A stretch of DNA of 64,000 bases from JAEULH01 sp963789785 (GTDB lineage: Bacteria > Pseudomonadota > Alphaproteobacteria > Rhodospirillales > Defluviicoccaceae), in assembly GCA_963789785.1 (NCBI GenBank), contig CAWBNC010000043.1, positions 180,964 through 244,963 of the forward strand. Reading direction: 5' to 3'. The translations under genes were made by a program, and so were the position numbers. Shown here in pieces: positions 58,909-64,000 of the stretch (position 1 is its first letter; the number at the start of each line of letters is the position of its first letter). The notes below the pieces were generated by a model, which saw nothing but the letters and a program-made list of their open reading frames with translations, was not told where the DNA came from and did no database searches.

Positions 58909-59637
58909 TTACACCGCGCCGTTTGCAGCCGCCCGGTACCTTGCCCAGCCGGCGGCGCGGAGCCGGCACGCCGGGCATGTCCCGCAGCCATAACCCCAGT
59001 CGTGACGCCGGCTCCGCTCGCCGAGGTAACAGGTGTGGGTGTGCTCGCCGATGAGCGCGACCAGTGCGGCGCCGCCGAGGCTTTCGGCGAGCCGCCAGGT
59101 CGCGGCCTTGTCCAGCCACATCAGCGGGGTATGGATGACGAAGCGGCTGTCCATGCCGAGATTGAGGGCAATCTGCATCGCCTTGATGGTGTCGTCGCGG
59201 CAGTCGGGGTAGCCGGAAAAGTCGGTTTCGCAGACGCCGGCGACCAGGTGGCGAAGGCCCCGGCGATAGCCGATGGCCGCGGCCAGGGTCAGGAACACGA
59301 TATTGCGCCCCGGAACGAAGGTCGTCGGCAGGCCGTCTGCGCCAATGCGGATCTCGGCGTCGCGGGTCAGTGCGGTGTCGCTGATCTCGGCCAGCACGCC
59401 GAGATCGATGTAATGATGTTCGCCGAGCCGGCCGGCCCAGAGCGGGAAACCGTCGCGGATCGTGGCCAGCACCGACATGCGGCATTCAAGCTCAATGACG
59501 TGTCGCTGGCGGTAGTCGAAGGCGACGGTCTCGACGCGGTCGAAACGGTCGAGCGCCCAGGCGAGGCAGGTCGCCGAGTCCTGGCCGCCGGAGAAGAGGA
59601 CCAGCGCGGCGGACTCCCCGCCCGGGGCGGCGCTTCA
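58909..59637 (-). CDS. queC: 7-cyano-7-deazaguanine synthase QueC (one frameshift)
   Basis: About 240 residues. The PP-loop VLFSGGQDSATCLAWALDRFDRVETVAFDYRQRH binds ATP, and the C-terminal cysteines in HDWGYGCGTCPACRLRAAGW (with the Cys of HTHTCYLGE) bind zinc. It converts 7-carboxy-7-deazaguanine to preQ0 for queuosine synthesis. GHTPLMWLDKAATWRLAESLGG-like and NLGMDSRFVIHTPLMWLDKA segments are conserved. The start ATG is at 59637, but a frameshift within the G-rich stretch near 59617 separates it from the PP-loop frame. No other queuosine gene is nearby. Confidence 0.88.
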
Positions 59638-59940
59638 TTGGCCGATCGCCCGCAGCCGAAGCCGAACGGGCCAGGCGTCTATCTATGAGCTGCCGTCCGC
59701 GGCCACTTGGCGCCGGTTTGCGACTGATAGGGCGCAGCCCGATCCGGCCGCGGCGGCCGGTTCTTGGTCTCGTTGCTGAAGGTGAAACGCCCGAAGAGGA
59801 TGCAGCCCTTCATTCCCGGGTCGCAGGAACGTTCTGGACCCGCTGGCAACGACCCTGCACCTCATGTGGGCAGCCCCAACCGCTCATGCCGTTCGCTCCA
59901 TCGTCTTCGACAGCCACAGTGCGGGAGGGTCCGGCCGACG
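59638..59940. other. Intergenic region, no recognised gene
   Basis: About 300 bases between queC and the sigma factor gene, which both lie on the minus strand. Several short open frames cross it but none has a ribosome-binding site or known domain. Confidence 0.45.
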
Positions 59941-60510
59941 TCAAGGCCGGCGCGGGACAAGACTCGCTCGTGGAACTCGAATGCGCCAAGAGCGTTGTAT
60001 TGTTCCCGAGACGGCAAATGATTCGCGCCTACGCCGACGCGGGTAGACCGGTTCGGCGCGAAGGGCTTCTCGGGCCCGCGACAGCCGCGAGCGAACAGTT
60101 CCGGTGGGCGTTCCCATGATCTTCGCCGCCTTCTGGTAGGAGCAGCCTTCATGTACGACCAGGATCAGCGCCTGGCGCTGGGACGCGGGAAGGCGGTCGA
60201 TCGCGTCGGTCGTTTCGCGCAGTTCCAGCATCCAATGCTGCGCCGGCGGCGAGGACATCCCATAGAGCTTGGCGAAACCGTCGCTCAGCGCGTGCGCCCG
60301 CGCGCGATCCCGGGTCTTGTTAATGAAGGCGTTGCGCAGGATGGTGAACAGCCAAGCGCGCAGGTTCGTTCCGGGCTCGAACTTGTCGGCGGCGGCCAGC
60401 GCCTTGACCAGGCACTCCTGAACCAGATCGTCGGCCTCGTCGGTCTGCCGCGCCAGCGACATCGCGTAGCGCCGAAGATGTGGCATTTCTGCAGTGAGTT
60501 CCGCCCGCAT
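59941..60510 (-). CDS. ECF-type RNA polymerase sigma factor
   Basis: A 189-residue sigma-70 family member. Region 2 is MPHLRRYAMSLARQTDEADDLVQECLVKALAAADKFEPGTNLRAWLFTILRNAFINKTRDR and region 4 LPASQRQALILVVHEGCSYQKAAKIMGTPTGTVRSRLSRAREALR. About 30 basic residues trail after the fold. The region 2 pattern recalls EcfG of the alphaproteobacterial general stress response, but no NepR or PhyR gene is next to it. The start at 60510 has a GGAAGGAG site. No anti-sigma gene was seen beside it. Confidence 0.9.
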   Translation of the reverse strand: MRAELTAEMPHLRRYAMSLARQTDEADDLVQECLVKALAAADKFEPGTNLRAWLFTILRNAFINKTRDRARAHALSDGFAKLYGMSSPPAQHWMLELRETTDAIDRLPASQRQALILVVHEGCSYQKAAKIMGTPTGTVRSRLSRAREALRAEPVYPRRRRRESFAVSGTIQRSWRIRVPRASLVPRRP

Positions 60511-60713
60511 CCGTGTTCTCCTTCCGTCAGCCCGTCTCGCCGTTGCGAGAACAAGCTGCATCGGAAGGGGCGGACGGACCTTAATCCAAGATAGCCTGTA
60601 GCGGAGCGGAAGCAGGTCCGCATCTTTTATTAATCAGATGCCGGAGCAGGTCATTTTCTACTATTTCAATATCTTTCGTTAAGATGTTTGCATAGAGGCC
60701 GTAGGCTGCCGTT

Positions 60714-61739
60714 TCAGTGGCGGCGCCGGCCGAGAAGGAAGCCGGCGACGCCGGCGGCGAGGGGAATGACGACGGCCGCCGTCGTCAGTATGGCGCGGAA
60801 GGAGTCCGTCTCGATGGCGTGGCCGGAGGCGCGGGCGTCGAACCGGCCGTGGGCGGCGTAGTCGCCGGTGACGGGTGAGAAAAGGTTGTCTGGCCGCACG
60901 GGGTCCGCCGGCTCGTCGGTCTGCTGGCCGCTGTAGCCCATCTTCGCCAGCATACGGTCGACGAGCCCGGGCATCAGGATGCTGCCGAACACCAGCTTGA
61001 AGGAGGCGCGGCCGATCAGGATCTCGCGCGCGCCCGTCTCGGCGGCGCGAACGATTGGCGCCGCCGGAACCTCCGGCTCGTAGATCGGCGGCGCCGGCTG
61101 CGGGCGCATCGGCAGCTTGTTGCGCGCCCACTCGAACTGCGGGGTATTGACCGCGGGCAGGACGACCATGCTGACGGTGACCCGGCTGCCGTCGTGGATG
61201 AGCTCGGCGCGCAGGGACTTGGTAAAGCCGCGAATGGCGAACTTGGCGCCGCAGTAGGCCGACTGCAGCGGCAGGCCATGATAGCCGAGCGCCGAGCTGA
61301 CGTTGACGATGGTGCCGCGATCGCGCAGGCGCATCCGCCGGACCGCGCTCATGGCCCCATGAACCTGGCCGAGGTAGGTCACATCGGTGACCCGGCGATA
61401 CTCATCGGCCGAGATCGCGGAAAAGGGAGCGAACACGGTTGCCATCGCGCAGTTGACCCAGACGTCGATGGCGCCGAGCTCCTGCTCGACGCGTTCGGCG
61501 GCATCCTCGATGGCGGAGGCGTCGGCAACATCGGCGGGAAGGACCAGGCCGACGCCGCCTGCAGCCTCGACGTCCGCCTTCGCTTCCTGCAGTCGCTCGA
61601 CGCCGCGAGCGATGAGGCCGACGGCGTAACCGCGGCGGGCGAATGCGCGCGCCGTCGCCCGGCCGACGCCTGCGGAGGCGCCGGTTATGACGACTACAGG
61701 TCTGCTCTGATCGAGTCCATGCAGCCGCCTGTACTGCAA
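60714..61739 (-). CDS. SDR-family oxidoreductase with C-terminal membrane anchor
   Basis: A 341-residue short-chain dehydrogenase. The NAD(P) site is VVITGASAGVGRATARAFARRG, with NCAMATVFAPF in place of NNAG, the catalytic serine in IVNVSSALGYHG and the Y-x-x-x-K in SAYCGAKFAIRGFTKSLRAEL. After the fold come about 90 residues, with a C-terminal hydrophobic helix (ILTTAAVVIPLAAGVAGFLLG) ending in RRRH, predicted to anchor it in the membrane. The substrate is unknown. Confidence 0.87.
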   Translation of the reverse strand: MQYRRLHGLDQSRPVVVITGASAGVGRATARAFARRGYAVGLIARGVERLQEAKADVEAAGGVGLVLPADVADASAIEDAAERVEQELGAIDVWVNCAMATVFAPFSAISADEYRRVTDVTYLGQVHGAMSAVRRMRLRDRGTIVNVSSALGYHGLPLQSAYCGAKFAIRGFTKSLRAELIHDGSRVTVSMVVLPAVNTPQFEWARNKLPMRPQPAPPIYEPEVPAAPIVRAAETGAREILIGRASFKLVFGSILMPGLVDRMLAKMGYSGQQTDEPADPVRPDNLFSPVTGDYAAHGRFDARASGHAIETDSFRAILTTAAVVIPLAAGVAGFLLGRRRH

Positions 61740-61826
61740 CGGTCAATCGTTGCCGCAATAACGAAGGGCCGGCGGATTTGGTTCCGCCACGGAGAATCCT
61801 GCCTCGCTGACCGCTGTCGGCGGCGG

Positions 61827-62282
61827 TCAGCGGTTGCAGCGGGCGAAGCCGTGGCGGCCGCGTAGCTCGGCGGACCGGGTCAACCGCCCGAAGGCGTCGG
61901 GCGGGGTTGCCATCGCTTCGGCGAACAGGCTGCCGGCGGACGCGCAGTAGGCGTGCTTGCCTACGTCAGCGCTGCGCATCGAGGCGTCGTTGGCGAGCTT
62001 GGTGACGTAAGCGTTGAGCTGACGCTTGCCGTTGCTCCCATAGGTGCGGGAAAACAGCTTGCGCAAGGACGCGCTCTGAGCCGCGATCTCGCTGCGGAAG
62101 GCGGAGACGAAGGCGTTGTAGCGCTGCTGCTCGTTGCAAGACAAGGCCGCGACCATGAGCTCGGTCTGCAGCACCCGGGCGTTCAGCGTCGTCGGCGGCG
62201 AGACGCAGGGCGCGGCGAGGGCTGGCGCTGCTGCGAGGCTCAGGACCAGCGAAAGGGACGCCAGGGTTGTCTTCATGGTCAT
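61827..62282 (-). CDS. Secreted protein of unknown family
   Basis: A 151-residue protein with a clear signal peptide (TTLASLSLVLSLAAAPALA, cleavage before APCVSPP). The mature part is helical with four cysteines: CVSPP, LSCNEQQRYNAFVSAFRSEIAAQSASLRKLFSRTYG, KHAYCASAGSLFAEAM and FARCNR, probably forming two disulfides. It is periplasmic by prediction. An AAGGAG site lies eight bases before the ATG at 62282. No named family recognised. Confidence 0.75.
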   Translation of the reverse strand: MTMKTTLASLSLVLSLAAAPALAAPCVSPPTTLNARVLQTELMVAALSCNEQQRYNAFVSAFRSEIAAQSASLRKLFSRTYGSNGKRQLNAYVTKLANDASMRSADVGKHAYCASAGSLFAEAMATPPDAFGRLTRSAELRGRHGFARCNR

Positions 62283-62411
62283 CGAAACTGCTCCTTTGCC
62301 GCTCGCTCCGCGAGGCGGGGGCCGTTGACGGTGCTGAGGAAAGAAAAGCACAGAAGCCTTAAGGCCGCGTTGCGAGATTGCCGGGCGACGACCAGCCGGA
62401 CCGCCAGGCCC

Positions 62412-63494
62412 TCAGATGGCCGAGAGCATCGGCGCGGAGTCCTCGATCTGCTGGATTTTCTCGAAGCCGTGGCGCAGCTCGAACATGATGAACTGCGACT
62501 GCTTCAGCGCGCTGGCGGCGCTGCCACGGGGAAAACGGCCGGCCCAGGCGTCGATCTTGACGGCGAGAGAGCACAGCACGCCGCCGATGGTCGTGTGGTA
62601 GCTCTTGATCAGGGATTTGACCCGGCGGAAGCGCTCGGCGGAGAGGTTCTGCCAGAGGTCGTTGGTGCTCCGCTCGAAGTTCTCGAACCGGCCGGCGATA
62701 GAGACCATCAAGCCGTTGATCGTCGACTCCATCTCGGCGCAGGTCCCCATCAGCTCTTCGTCGTGGGCGAGTTGGCGAAGCTGGCGGATCAGGCCGAGGG
62801 TCTTGAGGAACTCGCTGATCGCCGGAACCATCTGGTCGAGGCAGTTGCGGTAGTAGGCCAGCGACAGGAAGATATCGCCGTAGTCCTCGAGGAAGCGCGG
62901 AATGCCGGTCAACTCGATGCCGAGACTGTCGGCCATCTGCTGCAGCTTTGCCTGCGCCTGCTTGACGTCGGGATTGCTAAACAGCGCGACGATGTCGTCG
63001 AATGACTTCACCGCGACGTCGCCGTTGCCGTAGATCCGCTGGATCAGCGGGTGGGTGAAGGCACTCATGTACGAGGTCAGTTCCTCGATCTTGCGCGGGG
63101 ACAGGCGCAAGGCTTCGACCTCGTTGACGGCAATGCCGTGCTCGCGAAGCATGATCCGCAGGCTGTAGACGTCGTAGCTTGGCAGCACGGCGAGCTTGCG
63201 CAGCAGGACGAGGTCGGGGTGCGGCGGCACCATCGGCCAGCCGAAGACGTTGACCATCGACTCCACGTCCGCCTGGCCGCTCCCCGAGGAGGCGTCCTCG
63301 AACAGTTCGACGACGCCTTCAAGCCGCGAGTTCTTGATCATCCGGGCATGGCGCAGCGCCCGCGTCTGCAACGGGATGATCGACAGCGGCAGGATGTGCA
63401 GGGCATCGCGATCGACATCGTTGATTTCGATGTGGATGCCGCGCGCCGGCGCCGCCGCCGAGCCTCGCGTCGTCGATCAAGGCTCCTGTGTCAC
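62412..63494 (-). CDS. Conserved helical protein coupled to cheZ (one frameshift)
   Basis: About 360 residues from a GTG at 63494 that overlaps the cheZ stop in GTGA. The N-terminus reads VTQEP, then after a single-base break near 63470 IHIEINDVDRDALHILPLSIIPLQTRALRHARMIKNSRLEGVVELFED. The rest is soluble and mostly helical (SYDVYSLRIMLREHGIAVNEVEALRLSPRKIEELTSYMSAFTHPLI). No domain is recognised. The overlap with cheZ suggests a partner in chemotaxis or flagellar control, which is inference from context only. Confidence 0.65.
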
Positions 63495-64000
63495 CCCATG
63501 TCCTCCATGAGCGCGTCGATCTCCGCCTGGGTTTTGGCGACCCCCGGAAGCTGCGGTCCGTGGGCCCGGACCACGCCGTCTCGTCCTCCTCCGCCGGTGC
63601 GGCCCGCGCCGGGTCGACCGGCGTCAAGCCCAGCCGAGCGGCGAAGGTGGCGATAAGCTCGTCGATCTTGACCTCGATCGCGTGCAGCGCGGTGACGATC
63701 TTGCGGACCCGCTGCCCGGTGAGATCCTGGAATGTGCAGGCCTCGTAGATCTGTGTCGCCGCTGCGGTCAGCCCGGCCTTGTCGGCGGCGGCGGCGCCGC
63801 TGACCATGGCCTCGATCGATTCGGCGGCATCCATGATCCGGTTTGTCGCCTCGGCGGTCGTTTCCGAAATCGCCTCGAGTTCGTCGGTCGCCGTCGGGAT
63901 GTACTGGCCCTTCACCTCCGGGCCGATCGTCGACAGGTCCGACCGGACACTCTGCATGTAGTCGATATGCTCTGCAGCTCGGCGACCAGCGTCGCTTCCG
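63491..64000 (-). CDS. cheZ: CheZ-like chemotaxis phosphatase (partial, frameshifted)
   Basis: The frame runs off the right edge. Visible are LVAELQ and IDYMQSVRSDLSTIGPEVKGQYIPTATDELEAISETTAEATNRIMDAAESIEAM, then the hallmark YEACTFQDLTGQRVRKIVTALHAIEVKIDELIATF, and the C-terminal GVAKTQAEIDALMEDMG, which resembles the CheY-binding tail helix of CheZ. CheZ dephosphorylates CheY-P. The catalytic segment around DLTGQ is intact. Breaks lie near 63975 and 63555. Confidence 0.85.
   Translation of the reverse strand, partial: RKRRWSPSCRAYRLHAECPVGPVDDRPGGEGPVHPDGDRRTRGDFGNDRRGDKPDHGCRRIDRGHGQRRRRRRQGRADRSGDTDLRGLHIPGSHRAAGPQDRHRAARDRGQDRRAYRHLRRSAGLDAGRPGAGRTGGGGRDGVVRAHGPQLPGVAKTQAEIDALMEDMG

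Overview
The window is high-GC proteobacterial chromosome, most likely an alphaproteobacterium of the Rhodospirillales type. Pointers are a TrcR-type DUF1013 regulator, CheZ, a phasin, propionyl-CoA synthetase, a monomer-type NADP isocitrate dehydrogenase, a DUF465 protein, and the block polyprenyl synthetase / DUF2007 / methyltransferase / S49 peptidase / glyQ / glyS / ppdK. Phasin and PrpE fit a polyhydroxyalkanoate-storing heterotroph. The genus call is inference only.

Layout. 1-7977: a PAS-GGDEF-EAL signalling protein (runs off the left edge), a sulfotransferase, and a coupled minus-strand operon cobC-yfgM-like-bamB-der. 8.1-13.7 kb: a tiny membrane protein, ftsH, a phasin, a LOG-family hydrolase, icd and rpmB, all intact. 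14.1-16.5 kb: a lipoprotein gene whose 5' end has been hit by a 1290-bp ISAs1-type element with perfect 20-bp ends and a 10-bp target duplication. 16.5-26.5 kb: ygfZ, a degenerate GGDEF protein, DUF465, two acyl-CoA synthetases (one is PrpE), an aldehyde dehydrogenase, DUF3775, TrcR and a quinone oxidoreductase. 26.7-30.7 kb: a toxin-antitoxin pair and a DUF262/HNH restriction-like gene cut in two by an IS5-type element with a CTAG duplication. 30.9-35.3 kb: a GH71-like secreted protein, an IalB-like protein, a periplasmic rhodanese and rlmN. 35.3-38.9 kb: two tandem RTX proteins. 39.3-44.6 kb: FAH-family hydrolase, HemN-like radical SAM enzyme, thioesterase, enoyl-CoA hydratase, methyltransferase and a FemAB-like fragment. 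44.7-57.9 kb: tRNA-Pro(CGG), ispB and the DUF2007-methyltransferase-S49-glyQ-glyS-ppdK block, interrupted by a 4-kb insert holding a Tat-exported multicopper oxidase, a second copy of the S49 3' end and a small RTX gene. 58.0-64.0 kb: two decayed gene remnants, queC, an ECF sigma factor, an SDR enzyme, a secreted protein, a cheZ-linked protein and cheZ (runs off the right edge).

A strong technical feature runs through the second half. From about 35 kb to the right edge most genes, including essential single-copy genes (glyQ, glyS, ispB), carry one to eight single-base frameshifts, while the region 2-14 kb has none. I read most of these as consensus errors, not gene death, and I annotate such genes over their full reconstructed span. 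The insertions, duplications and remnants described above do not depend on the frameshifts and look like real genome events.
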